NCBI RefSeq assembly: GCF_000023145.1
Contig: NC_012704.1
Coordinates: forward strand, 744,001 to 808,000
Length of the DNA stretch: 64,000 nt
Direction of reading: 5' to 3'
Origin: Corynebacterium kroppenstedtii DSM 44385
GTDB lineage: Bacteria > Actinomycetota > Actinomycetes > Mycobacteriales > Mycobacteriaceae
The translations under genes and the position numbers were made by a program. The notes below the pieces were generated by a model. It saw nothing but the letters and a program-made list of their open reading frames with translations. It was not told where the DNA came from and did not search any database. Shown piece after piece: positions 35,400 through 43,731 of this stretch; the first letter of the stretch is position 1, and each line of letters starts with the position of its first letter.

Positions 35400-35952
35400 T
35401 TAGTTTTCCTGCATCTCACAGAATGATGAGTAGTGGTCGCTGGTGTAATACCACACGTCGGGGTGCGTGGCGGTCGAACCGCCCGTAATGATCCTGGCCG
35501 GCCCGCGGCTGTGATCCGTCTTGTCCTCGTCGACGGTGTATTCGCGGTAGTAGTTGCTCTTCTTGTGAGGGAGTGCGTTCTCGTAATTCCCGAAGTGAGA
35601 TCCGTCCTTCTGCGGGTAATCAAACGGTCCACCGGACTTGATATCGTCGACGACCACGCGTGCCTGATCAGGCAGCTGGTTCGCGTTGCACGCAGGGATG
35701 GAGCCTGATGCCCCCCTTATGCGAGCCACTCGACGAGCTGCCGCCCGATCCTCCCGATGACTCGGTTGATGACCCGCTGCCCTCCGATCCGTTGTGGCTC
35801 GGGTTGTTGACGGAATACCATCCCCACAAGCCGATCGCACCCGCCACCACAGCACCAAGGATCGATGTCAACGTGCGAAGGGACAACACGTGACGCCCCC
35901 GTCGGGAGTTCTGTGATCCGTTGTGTGTGTTCTTCTGAGGTGCACCCGGCAT
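35400..35952 (-). pseudogene. Secreted guanyl-specific ribonuclease (RNase Sa/barnase type), frameshifted
   Basis: Two overlapping minus-strand frames make one gene. The upstream frame (from ATG 35952) encodes a basic N-terminus, a membrane/signal segment (ILGAVVAGAIGLWGWYSV) and a Ser/Gly linker. The downstream frame (to stop 35400) encodes an N1/T1-type ribonuclease: SGGPFDYPQ, NYYREYTV (catalytic Glu), RGPARIITGG (Arg) and YYTSDHYSSF (catalytic His), plus the two cysteines in IPACN and SFCEM that pair in RNase Sa. Removing one base from the six-C run at 35711-35716 joins the frames as SGSHKGASGSIPACN. The -10 CACAAT lies 7 nt before the start. It may be a pseudogene, slippage-controlled, or a sequencing error. 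Confidence 0.82.
35711..35716 (-). other. Homopolymer frameshift site in the ribonuclease gene
   Basis: This is a run of six C on the plus strand (G on the coding strand). With five bases the signal/linker frame and the ribonuclease frame become continuous; with six they are out of phase. Confidence 0.8.
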
Positions 35953-35959
35953 GGTCGAT

Positions 35960-35965
35960 ATTGTG
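35960..35965 (-). promoter_or_regulatory. Candidate leaderless -10 box of the ribonuclease gene
   Basis: CACAAT, in TGACACAAT, lies 7 nt before the ATG at 35952. The promoter therefore looks intact although the coding frame is broken. Confidence 0.45.
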
Positions 35966-36014
35966 TCATACCCTGGCGAATGTCACGGCACTCCTCGGGT
36001 TTGACATGACGACG

Positions 36015-36020
36015 TAGCAT
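36015..36020 (+). promoter_or_regulatory. Candidate leaderless -10 box of dnaG
   Basis: TAGCAT is followed by 7 nt and the ATG at 36028. Confidence 0.45.
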
Positions 36021-36027
36021 AGTTGCC

Positions 36028-37965
36028 ATGGCCAGAGGACGAATCCCGGAGAGTGACATCGATGCGATCCGTGAGCGCACGCCGATCGAGGAGGTCGTGG
36101 GCGAATATGTGCAGCTAAAACCCGCCGGCTCAGATTCGCTCAAGGGGCTATCGCCCTTTAAAGACGAGAAGACCCCGAGTTTCCACGTCCGCCCCAACAA
36201 GGGGTACTACCACTGCTTTTCGACGGGGAAGGGCGGCGACGTTTTCAGCTTCCTCATGGAAATGGAACAGGTGTCGTTCCCGGAGGCCGTGGAGCAGTGT
36301 GCGGAGCGGATTGGTTACACCATTAACTATCAAGGTGGGGGTCCGGGACGTCGGGAGGAGCCGGGAACTCGCCAGCGACTCGTCGCCATTAATAAAGCCA
36401 CCCAGGAGTTTTACCGCGAACACCTGGACACCGATGAAGCTGCGCCGGCACGGCAGTTCTTACTCGACCGCGGTTTTTCTCAGGACCACGCGGAGCAGTT
36501 TGGGTGTGGCTACGCGCCGGGCGGATGGGACACGCTGACAAAGTTCCTGCTCCGCAAGGGGTTTGACGTCAAAGAACTGGAGGCCGCTGGGGTGACTTCT
36601 CAGGGCCGTCGTGGGCCGATTGACCGTTTTCATCGACGCCTGACCTGGCCGATCCGCAACACCGCGAACGATGTCATTGGTTTCGGTGCCCGCAAACTCT
36701 TCGACGACGACAAGCTGGGGAAGTACATGAACACCCCGGAGACCTTGTTGTACAAGAAGTCGAAGGTGCTGTTCGGGATTGACCAGGCGAAGAAGAACAT
36801 TGCCGAGCGGCACCAGGCGGTCATCGTTGAGGGCTACACGGATGTCATGGCCATGCACGCCGCTGGGGTGACGACGGCGGTTGCCGCGTGTGGAACAGCG
36901 TTCGGGGCGGACCACTTGCAGATGGTGCGACGCCTCATGCTGGATGACTCCCATTTCCGCGGTGAAATGATTTATACCTTCGACGGCGATGAAGCAGGGC
37001 AGAAAGCAGCCATGCGTGCCTTCGAGGGAAACCAGGAGTTCCTGGGCAAAAGCTTCGTCTCTGTCGCACCGAATGGTCAGGACCCGTGCGACTTGCGCTT
37101 GTCCGGCGGTGATGCCGCCGTGCGTGATTTGGTGATGTCTCGGATTCCGATGGTGGAGTTCGTTGTACGAACGACGCTTGCCTCGTTCGATCTTCACACG
37201 ACGGAGGGGCGGTTGCAGGCCATGGAGGCCGTTGCCCCCGCGGTCGCGAGCGTCAAAGACACCACATTGCAGAAGGCGTACGCCAGGAAGCTGTCTGGGT
37301 GGCTTGGTTGGGATGATGTGAGCGACGTTGAAGCCGCTGTACGGCGAGCCGCCCGCAAGCCACAATCGTCCGGGCTGAAGCGCGGACGGGTACGCCAGCA
37401 GCGGGATACGTGGAGTGTGAAATCCCCAGCCGCGAGTGGTCCGCAGGGTTCCACTCAGCCGCGTTTTACCAGGCCGAACCCTCGCAATGGTGAACTCGCC
37501 GGGGAACGTGAGGCGCTCAAGATCGCCCTGCAAGAACCAGCTGCCGCCGCTGAATTGTTCGATGTTCTGCCCGCCGAGAGCTTTCGGCACCCCACCTACC
37601 GCGAAGTATCCGAGGGTATTCGTCGCGCCGGGGGGTGCGCTGCGGCCGCGGATGTGGAGTCTGGTGGGAATTCGTGGGTGACGAAGGTTATTGAGAATCT
37701 CCCGCAGCCGATGGGGGAGTCGATGGTGACTGAGCTCATGGTGGAGCCGATCCACTATGAGGGTGAAGACATGGAGTGGTTCGTGCGGAGCACGATGGTC
37801 CGACTGCAAGCAGTCTGGGTGGGCAACCAGATTGCTGAGCTCAAGTCGACGCTGGAACGCCTGCGGCCGAGCGACGACGAGTACAACAACCTGTTTGGCG
37901 ACTTGGTGGCGCTCGAGCAATACAGGACGGGTTTGATTAAGCAGGCGACGCAGCGGCCTCTATGA
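36028..37965 (+). CDS. dnaG: DNA primase
   Basis: DnaG synthesises RNA primers for the replisome. The 645-residue protein has the usual order: N-terminal zinc-binding-like domain (1-95), RNA polymerase core with TOPRIM (EGYTDVMAMHAAGV near 270, FDGDEAGQKAAMRAF near 316), and a C-terminal helicase-interacting domain after 490. In the N-terminal domain the normal zinc ligands C-P-F-H and C-F-G-C read S-P-F-K and C-F-S-T, so three of four are lost while the surrounding DEKTPSFHV and GGDVFSF remain. The protein is full-length and otherwise normal, so it is surely the functional primase. Confidence 0.95.
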   Translation: MARGRIPESDIDAIRERTPIEEVVGEYVQLKPAGSDSLKGLSPFKDEKTPSFHVRPNKGYYHCFSTGKGGDVFSFLMEMEQVSFPEAVEQCAERIGYTINYQGGGPGRREEPGTRQRLVAINKATQEFYREHLDTDEAAPARQFLLDRGFSQDHAEQFGCGYAPGGWDTLTKFLLRKGFDVKELEAAGVTSQGRRGPIDRFHRRLTWPIRNTANDVIGFGARKLFDDDKLGKYMNTPETLLYKKSKVLFGIDQAKKNIAERHQAVIVEGYTDVMAMHAAGVTTAVAACGTAFGADHLQMVRRLMLDDSHFRGEMIYTFDGDEAGQKAAMRAFEGNQEFLGKSFVSVAPNGQDPCDLRLSGGDAAVRDLVMSRIPMVEFVVRTTLASFDLHTTEGRLQAMEAVAPAVASVKDTTLQKAYARKLSGWLGWDDVSDVEAAVRRAARKPQSSGLKRGRVRQQRDTWSVKSPAASGPQGSTQPRFTRPNPRNGELAGEREALKIALQEPAAAAELFDVLPAESFRHPTYREVSEGIRRAGGCAAAADVESGGNSWVTKVIENLPQPMGESMVTELMVEPIHYEGEDMEWFVRSTMVRLQAVWVGNQIAELKSTLERLRPSDDEYNNLFGDLVALEQYRTGLIKQATQRPL

Positions 37966-38076
37966 GGCCAGCTGAGTATGGTTGTTTTAGCCCTGCGTAC
38001 GCTGCCTCACCCTGCGCCCACGGACGGCGCCACCCGTGTGACCCGCGCCACCCGCGTGGCGTCTGTCGTCGTCGCG

Positions 38077-38340
38077 TTAGTCCTCGTCGGGGACGTAAAT
38101 GGTGGTGCCGTCGTCTTGGTGCCGGGTTCTGATATTCCGCGCTCGGAGTTCACGCATCCGCGGTTCCGGATCAAGAGCGTTGGCTAATGCCTTCCTCCCC
38201 GCGTGGAGAGCCGATTTGGCGACGGGGGAGTTGATCGCTGCCTCATAGCCTCGTCGGATCTGGTCGTAACGCTTCCGACCTGCCTTCGTGCCCATGACGT
38301 AGCCCGCTGTGGCACCGGCGATGAACGTAGTCAAACGCAT
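38077..38340 (-). CDS. Small YtxH-like hypothetical protein
   Basis: This 87-residue protein begins with a short glycine-containing hydrophobic segment (LTTFIAGATAGYVMGTKAG) followed by a basic helical stretch (RKRYDQIRRGYEAAINSPVAKSALHAGRKAL) and a charged tail. This resembles the N-terminal part of YtxH-like or YtxH-domain proteins, with GYVMGTKAGRKRYDQI as the most typical piece. It would be a small membrane-associated protein of unknown role. It is convergent with dnaG and lies 33 bp downstream of the aldo/keto reductase gene on the same strand; GAAAGAAA upstream of the ATG may be its ribosome site. Confidence 0.75.
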   Translation of the reverse strand: MRLTTFIAGATAGYVMGTKAGRKRYDQIRRGYEAAINSPVAKSALHAGRKALANALDPEPRMRELRARNIRTRHQDDGTTIYVPDED

Positions 38341-38373
38341 ATGTTTTCTTTCGTGTGGTGGCGTCGGTTGGAG

Positions 38374-39246
38374 TTAGAACTCTTCGTACTCGTCGGGGTC
38401 TTGGTCCTTCTCACGGCCGTCGGGCTTGGTGAGGGCATTGATCGCCTCGACCTCGTCGCTCGTCAGCGTGACATGTAAGGAATCGAGGTTTTCCTTTTGA
38501 CGCTTTTCCGACGCGGACTTCGGAATGGCGAGGCTCCCGATGGCCCGGTGCCATGCAAGAACAACCTGGCCGACGGATGCGTCGTGGTTCTTCGCGATGG
38601 AAACGATGGTGTCTTCCTCAAAGACGGCACCTCGGGCAAGAGGGCTCCACGCCTCGGTGATGATCCCGTGCTCGTTGTCATAGGCGCGAGTCTCAGCCTG
38701 GTTGAAGTATGGGTGCAGCTCGACCTGGTTAATGACGGGAAGCTCGCCCGTCTCCCGCCCGAGGGTGTCCAAGTGCTCCGGCGTGAAGTTGCATACACCG
38801 ATGTTGCGGATAAGCCCACGATCCCGGGCTTCCATTAATGCTTTCCACGCCTCAACGTATTTGCCCTGTTTTGGGTTCGGCCAGTGGATAAGGTACAGGT
38901 CGATGTAGTCCAGTCCGGTGCGGTACAGGGATTCCTCGATGGCGCTCAGTGCTTGGTCATGTTCCTGGTATCGGCCGGGAAGTTTACTTGTCACGGTGAC
39001 GTCGTCGCGCGAGACAATTCCTTTATCGATGGCTGCGCGAATTCCCGCCCCGACGGTGCCTTCGTTTTCGTAGTTGTAGGCGGAGTCGATGAGGCGGTAG
39101 CCCATAGTGAGCGCGGTCTCCACGGACTTTGCACCGCTTTGTCCCCACAGTCGGTACGTGCCAAAGCCCAGCGCAGGGGCGGTGTATCGGTCGGTGGACA
39201 GGGTGGGAATTGATTGTTGGTTAGTTGTCTTGGAGGAATCAGTCAT
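38374..39246 (-). CDS. Aldo/keto reductase (AKR5-like)
   Basis: This is an NADPH-dependent reductase of aldehydes or ketones, similar to 2,5-diketo-D-gluconate reductases. The 290-residue protein carries the catalytic tetrad: Asp and Tyr in LIDSAYNYENEGTVG near 51-65, Lys in VTSKLPG near 83, and His in YLIHWPNP near 116. GFGTYRLW near 27 and the C-terminal cofactor motif IPKSASEKRQKENLD near 244 are also present. The start at 39246 fits the family length, and TACACT lies 6 nt upstream; a longer frame is not supported. The physiological substrate cannot be inferred. Confidence 0.92.
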   Translation of the reverse strand: MTDSSKTTNQQSIPTLSTDRYTAPALGFGTYRLWGQSGAKSVETALTMGYRLIDSAYNYENEGTVGAGIRAAIDKGIVSRDDVTVTSKLPGRYQEHDQALSAIEESLYRTGLDYIDLYLIHWPNPKQGKYVEAWKALMEARDRGLIRNIGVCNFTPEHLDTLGRETGELPVINQVELHPYFNQAETRAYDNEHGIITEAWSPLARGAVFEEDTIVSIAKNHDASVGQVVLAWHRAIGSLAIPKSASEKRQKENLDSLHVTLTSDEVEAINALTKPDGREKDQDPDEYEEF

Positions 39247-39592
39247 AGGGCTAGTGTAACCACGCTCGCCGACGACCGGCCACGAGAAGGAGTGGGATTC
39301 GGCGTCAGCGTCGGTGACATAGACGGCGCCACAACCGGCCCGATGTTCGTTTAACACGTTGTCCGGTTGTTCGTGGCAGACAAGGAACAGCTAGTGTTGA
39401 TAGCGAACTTAAATGCGTTTCTGCTCTACGTTTTTCATATCGCCGCGAGCGAAGGTGCGCACCCACGGTGGTTGCTCCTCTTTAAGTGGCGACGCCTGCC
39501 TCGTGGCCATGTCGGTGGCGGGGTAGCAGTGTGTTGTGGTCGCACTGCGTTTTGCGTAGGGCCGGGGCGTCTTTACCCACTGGGAGGACCTC
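39247..39592. other. 346-bp divergent gap between reductase and MFS genes
   Basis: The gap holds the reductase -10 box, a weak 5-bp inverted repeat TTGTC(N15)GACAA at 39359-39383, and the GGGAGGA ribosome site of the MFS gene near 39581. No regulator gene, RNA or strong operator is seen. Confidence 0.4.
39253..39258 (-). promoter_or_regulatory. Candidate leaderless -10 box of the aldo/keto reductase gene
   Basis: TACACT on the minus strand lies 6 nt before the ATG at 39246. Confidence 0.45.
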
Positions 39593-42007
39593 GTGGACTC
39601 TAAGGAGCCATCGTCTGCGTCGGACAGCCAATTTGCTGGCCGAGCTAGTAGTGCGGACAGTGCGTATGACCCGTGGAAGGGTGATCCGTCAGGCGTGGAT
39701 GACGCGTCGGCGCCGGAAGAACGTAACGCGCCGGCGTTTCCGTTTCTCACGTTCGATCCAAGTTTGAAGGAATTGACCTCGTCGGGTGGCCGCCATCGGC
39801 GCCGTGAAGTCGATGTTCTCCGCCCCGAAGACGAGGTTTCTTTCATGGGGTATCCGCTCACCGGTGGCGGACAGCGTCATCGGCAGGATGAGTCGGAGTC
39901 CTCGGGATCGGGGTACCCAGGCTTTCCCTCATCGCCGACGGGTGTGTCGGGCTATGACGGCGAAATCCTTGAGGGTGAGATCCTCGGTACCGACGATGGA
40001 GCAGACGCTGCGCCGGGCCGAGAGGATGACACTTCTCATGATCAGGGCCTTTATGCCCAGCCCTTGGAAGATTCGTTCGATCGTCCTGAAGTCGGGGACG
40101 CGGATTCCCGTCCCGACGACCCCCTGAGCGGAGACGCCGACAGTGGTGGCGTACCCGCCGCTGACGTAACGGGGCCACAATCCTCTGCAGTCAAAACAAA
40201 GCCTGCAACAAAGACGGCTAAAAACTCCGGGGCGAAAACGAAGCCGGCCAAACCGGGGAAGAAACCGACTGGCCGTCGTTACCCTCACGCGAAGTTTTGG
40301 TCCACCGTAGCGGGATCTGTTGCCTCGCTCATGATGACCCTTGACATGACGATCGTCCTGGTGGCACTGCCGGACATCGGCGAGAGCCTCAAGTTGTCAT
40401 TGTCGGGCTCACAGTGGATCGTCAACGCATACACCCTAGCGTTCGCGGCGTTGTTGCTGGGGGTCGGCAGTCTGTCCGACTTGGTTGGACGCCGAGGCAT
40501 CTTTATAGTTGGGCAGTTGGTATTCGTCGCTGCATCGGTCGGATGTATGACGGCGGATGCCGAAAACTGGATGATTGTGGCTCGAGCTATTCAGGGGGCC
40601 GGGGGTGCCATGGTCTTCGGGTCCAGTTTGCCCCTTCTTTCCGACGTTTTTGGCCCTGGCGAGGAAAAACAGCGGACGAGCGCGGTGGCTGTGTTCATGG
40701 CGGCCGGTGCTGCAGCGGTGGCGTTGGGCCCACTCGTCGGTGGCGCCATTGTCGAATTCTTCGACTGGCGCTGGATCTTCGCGATCAACATTCCGATCGG
40801 GTTACTGATCATTATGGGAACGTTGATCGGTGTGCCAAAAGACGCGCAGCAGTGGCGTTGGCAAGCTTTGGAAGATAGGAAAGCACGCCTGCTAGCTGAG
40901 GGGCGCTTCGACGAGGCGGAGCAGCTTGAAGACCAGCAGGTTGAAGAGACGGTGCCGCCGATCTCGTGGCTCACGCTCATTGTGGCGTCGGTATTCCTCT
41001 TTGCCTTGAACTATGCGCTCCTGACCGGCCCGGATGATGGCTGGACTGATGGCAAAGTCTTCATCGGTTTCGGCGTAAGCCTGGCTGGTTTAGTTCTGTT
41101 GGTGTGGATGCAGTTGGCTAAGGGCGACAAGGCCATGATTGACGTCCGCATGTTTGCCATCCCGTCGTTCTCTGCGGTGACCATTGTTGCGTTTGCGGCC
41201 CGACTGTTCAGTTTCGGAATGATGCCGTACATCGTTCTCTGGCTATCCGGGGCAGTGGGCTTAAGTTCGCTCGAAGTTGGGTACGTGACGACGGCACTTG
41301 CTATTCCGATTATTCTGTTCTCACCTGTGGCGATCCAGCTGGGTAAGAAAATTAAGGTTTCTGCCATTCAGGCCTTGGGAATGATCATTATTGCCGCTGG
41401 CCTGCTCCTCGGCCTAAAGCTGAATTCCAACTCTGGCTGGGTGGACATCATTCCGATGTACATCGTGGTCGGCATTGGTACAGGGCTGATGCTTCCGCAC
41501 TTGATGGATGTTGCTGTCTCTGTTGTTGCTCCGCGTAAAACGGGTACCGCAACGGGTATTGCCAACACAGCTTTCCCCTTAGGGACGAGTTTCGGTGTGG
41601 CTATCTATGGTGCGATTTTGACAGCCGCAACGTCATCGGGGTTGAAGGCGGTTTCCTTCCCGACGGCATCAGTGATGAATACGCAAGCGGGTGCGCAGCA
41701 GTTGCCACCGGGGGTTCCTACGCCTGCGCCTCAGCTGCCACCGGGAGCGGTGTTATCGCCGGATAAATCGACCATCACGATGGATGCTCCGCAGAAGATT
41801 GTCGACTTAGCGTCGAGTGGACAGTTCCCGCTGATTCGCCAGCATGCCCCGATGTTTGCTGACAAGGCCTTGGAGTCGTACATCAACGGATTACATAACG
41901 TGCTGATTATTGCCGCGGTTTTGGCTGCTGTTGGCGCTCTTGTCGCACTGATCTTTATTCGCGATAAAGACCGTTATGAAATTCGGAGCCAGAAAGAGTA
42001 TAACTAG
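39593..42007 (+). CDS. DHA2-type MFS drug exporter with long N-terminal extension
   Basis: This is a 14-helix drug:H+ antiporter of the EmrB/QacA (DHA2) family. The core begins near residue 230 (FWSTVAGSVASLMMTLDMTIVLVALPDIG), where the LDMTIVLVALP segment is the family motif D1. Motif A-like SLSDLVGRRGIFIVG follows, then motif C-like GAAAVALGPLVGGAIVEFFDWRW. The first 230 residues are hydrophilic, acidic and Ser-rich and end in a Lys/Pro-rich stretch (KPATKTAKNSGAKTKPAKPGKK). This makes the protein much longer than the usual 470-520 residues. GTG start with GGGAGGA upstream. No TetR-type regulator is nearby. A strong terminator follows. Confidence 0.9.
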   Translation: MDSKEPSSASDSQFAGRASSADSAYDPWKGDPSGVDDASAPEERNAPAFPFLTFDPSLKELTSSGGRHRRREVDVLRPEDEVSFMGYPLTGGGQRHRQDESESSGSGYPGFPSSPTGVSGYDGEILEGEILGTDDGADAAPGREDDTSHDQGLYAQPLEDSFDRPEVGDADSRPDDPLSGDADSGGVPAADVTGPQSSAVKTKPATKTAKNSGAKTKPAKPGKKPTGRRYPHAKFWSTVAGSVASLMMTLDMTIVLVALPDIGESLKLSLSGSQWIVNAYTLAFAALLLGVGSLSDLVGRRGIFIVGQLVFVAASVGCMTADAENWMIVARAIQGAGGAMVFGSSLPLLSDVFGPGEEKQRTSAVAVFMAAGAAAVALGPLVGGAIVEFFDWRWIFAINIPIGLLIIMGTLIGVPKDAQQWRWQALEDRKARLLAEGRFDEAEQLEDQQVEETVPPISWLTLIVASVFLFALNYALLTGPDDGWTDGKVFIGFGVSLAGLVLLVWMQLAKGDKAMIDVRMFAIPSFSAVTIVAFAARLFSFGMMPYIVLWLSGAVGLSSLEVGYVTTALAIPIILFSPVAIQLGKKIKVSAIQALGMIIIAAGLLLGLKLNSNSGWVDIIPMYIVVGIGTGLMLPHLMDVAVSVVAPRKTGTATGIANTAFPLGTSFGVAIYGAILTAATSSGLKAVSFPTASVMNTQAGAQQLPPGVPTPAPQLPPGAVLSPDKSTITMDAPQKIVDLASSGQFPLIRQHAPMFADKALESYINGLHNVLIIAAVLAAVGALVALIFIRDKDRYEIRSQKEYN

Positions 42008-42026
42008 GATTTCTCGTTAACGGAGA

Positions 42027-42064
42027 AACGGCCACTCAAGCATATAGCAGTGGCCGTTATTTCT
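42027..42064 (+). terminator. Intrinsic terminator after the MFS gene
   Basis: A perfect 10-bp stem AACGGCCACT/AGTGGCCGTT with a 12-nt loop, followed by ATTTCT, lies 20 bp after the stop codon. Confidence 0.8.
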
Positions 42065-42239
42065 ATGGTTGACTTGGAATTAGTTTTAATAGAAACTCTG
42101 CTCCCTGTGAAGAAACACTAACAATTAATTAAAAACTGTGTCTTATTTAAGATAAATGGGTTAGCATCAGTGCATGTAGTGAGCGTGCTGCTACTTATGT
42201 TCTATATGCTCCCCATTGAGTGAAAGCGGTTCTAGGACG

Positions 42240-43166
42240 ATGAGTCACATCGATTTATATAATGAGCTTTCGTTGGATCGCTCGCTGGATAGTGACGAGA
42301 TTGATAGACGGTTAGCTCAACAGCTTGCAGAAACTCCCGAGAGTGACAATGCGCGCCGGGATATGTTGGCGACCTCGCGAGCTATTTTGGGTAATTCGCA
42401 GCGTCGGGCTGTTTACGATAATGGTCTTGCCGATCCCAACTCGCCCGAGTGGACTGTTCGCCGTTTGCACAGCCTAGCTAGTGGTCAAGACGTTGATTCA
42501 AATGGTTCCGTGACATCTGGTTTCACTCCTAATCCAGCTGACACGGGTAATTCGTCAACGGAGTCTACAAACGAAGGAACTTTTGCTAGGCACTCGGCGC
42601 CTTCGTACGAATCGCCTAGTACGTCAACAAGCTCGGTTAACCGAGGTGCGAATAGCTTCGGGAATGGGAGTAACAATTCTGTCGGGAATAATTTCCCAGC
42701 GGGTTTTCAGTCCAGCGGTTTCGGTAGTGCACAACCGAATAACGGAAATGATGCGTTTGGGCAATCGAGTTCGTCATCATCTGTCAACATTGATTTGGCA
42801 AAATTCGCGGTAAGTCCGGAGCGTAAACGGCGTGAATCGCTGATGTGGACCATCGGTCTGGGGATTATTGCCATTGTGTGGCTGTATCTGGGTATTCGGC
42901 TGTTGGGAGTTGCGTTTACATCAGGATCTTCATCATCGGGCGATGATAGCTGGATGTCTGACCTTGTTGATTCAGCGAATAAAGCTGACGCCTCGTTGGG
43001 TGTGCTCTTAAACATCGTGTTTACCCTGCTTCACACTGTCGCCATGCTGGTATTTTTGCAGCTGTTCTGGAACATTCGCGTCTTGCTGTGGAAAAGGTTC
43101 ACAAGGATGGTGCCCAGTCAACCGGTAAATAATAATTTATCGTTTGCTGGACTTGAACCATGCTAA
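42240..43166 (+). CDS. J-domain-like membrane protein lacking HPD
   Basis: The 308-residue protein starts with a DnaJ-like helical domain: DLYNELSLDRSLDSDEIDRRLAQQL resembles J helices I-II, and RDMLATSRAILGNSQRRAVYDNGL resembles helix III and its end. The HPD tripeptide needed to stimulate Hsp70 is missing. A long Ser/Asn-rich low-complexity region (about 85-190) follows, then two membrane helices (about 203-228 and 260-285) and a short basic tail. ATG 42240 has AGG 5 nt upstream; a TTG at 42216 is the alternative. It may be a membrane scaffold. The base composition is AT-richer than the flanks. Confidence 0.65.
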   Translation: MSHIDLYNELSLDRSLDSDEIDRRLAQQLAETPESDNARRDMLATSRAILGNSQRRAVYDNGLADPNSPEWTVRRLHSLASGQDVDSNGSVTSGFTPNPADTGNSSTESTNEGTFARHSAPSYESPSTSTSSVNRGANSFGNGSNNSVGNNFPAGFQSSGFGSAQPNNGNDAFGQSSSSSSVNIDLAKFAVSPERKRRESLMWTIGLGIIAIVWLYLGIRLLGVAFTSGSSSSGDDSWMSDLVDSANKADASLGVLLNIVFTLLHTVAMLVFLQLFWNIRVLLWKRFTRMVPSQPVNNNLSFAGLEPC

Positions 43167-43173
43167 GGCATGA

Positions 43174-43217
43174 AAATGCCCTTCCCGGTGCAAGAATTTC
43201 TACCGGGAAGGGCATTT
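43174..43217. terminator. Bidirectional intrinsic terminator
   Basis: A perfect 16-bp stem (AAATGCCCTTCCCGGT / ACCGGGAAGGGCATTT) around a 12-nt loop lies between two convergent genes. A-rich and T-rich ends allow it to work on both strands. Confidence 0.9.
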
Positions 43218-43257
43218 CACTATTTACATGTCGACGTTCTTTGGGGTACGGGTAGTA

Positions 43258-43650
43258 TTACTCCTTTGTCAAGGTCAACTCCTCATTATTTTCACCCTTA
43301 AGAATGAGAGATTTCCCTTCAAATCTGTACTCAATTACATCATCCTTGGTCATGGACTTCTTTTCTTGAGTACTGAGTGAAAATGCGCGCCCGTCACCCC
43401 AATCTTGTTTATGTATTAGAAATGCTCTTTTTGGCCGGTTTATTTTGCCGGCCAGTTTGGCTTCAAGGTCATCGTCGTCATACGATTTTAGACTGAAATC
43501 ATCGCCGTCAACCTTTAATATCACTTCTTGGCCACTCGAGTCGGATTTACTCCATTTTCCATCTGAAAGCTTGTCGCTTGATGAACATCCAGAGAGTAAA
43601 ACTACCGAGGCAAGGGAAATGCTAACGATGGGGAGCAGTTTGTTGCGCAT
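43258..43650 (-). CDS. Small lipoprotein, unknown function
   Basis: This 130-residue protein has a clear lipoprotein signal peptide: MRNKLLPIVSISLASVVLLSGC, lipobox LSGC with the cysteine at residue 22. The mature 108-residue part is polar and beta-rich (GKWSKSDSSGQEVILKVDGDDFSLKSY, VIEYRFEGKSLILKG), in the style of small lipocalin-like or DUF4-type secreted domains, but I do not recognise a family. It should sit on the outer membrane face. The base composition is AT-rich. It is followed by the strong terminator at 43174-43217. Confidence 0.75.
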   Translation of the reverse strand: MRNKLLPIVSISLASVVLLSGCSSSDKLSDGKWSKSDSSGQEVILKVDGDDFSLKSYDDDDLEAKLAGKINRPKRAFLIHKQDWGDGRAFSLSTQEKKSMTKDDVIEYRFEGKSLILKGENNEELTLTKE

Positions 43651-43731
43651 TGGGGACCTAATCTTCGTAGAGGGGAAGGATAGGGAGTTTTGGGTTATGT
43701 CGGTGTGGTTGGAGCGCTATCCCGTGTTCCG

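Noticed and set aside
36460..37920. 486-codon minus-strand open frame opposite dnaG
   Set aside because: It is antisense to the TOPRIM and C-terminal regions of DNA primase; no domain, signal peptide or ribosome site.
39359..39383. TTGTC(N15)GACAA inverted repeat as an MFS operator
   Set aside because: The arms are only 5 bp and could arise by chance; no regulator gene lies near.
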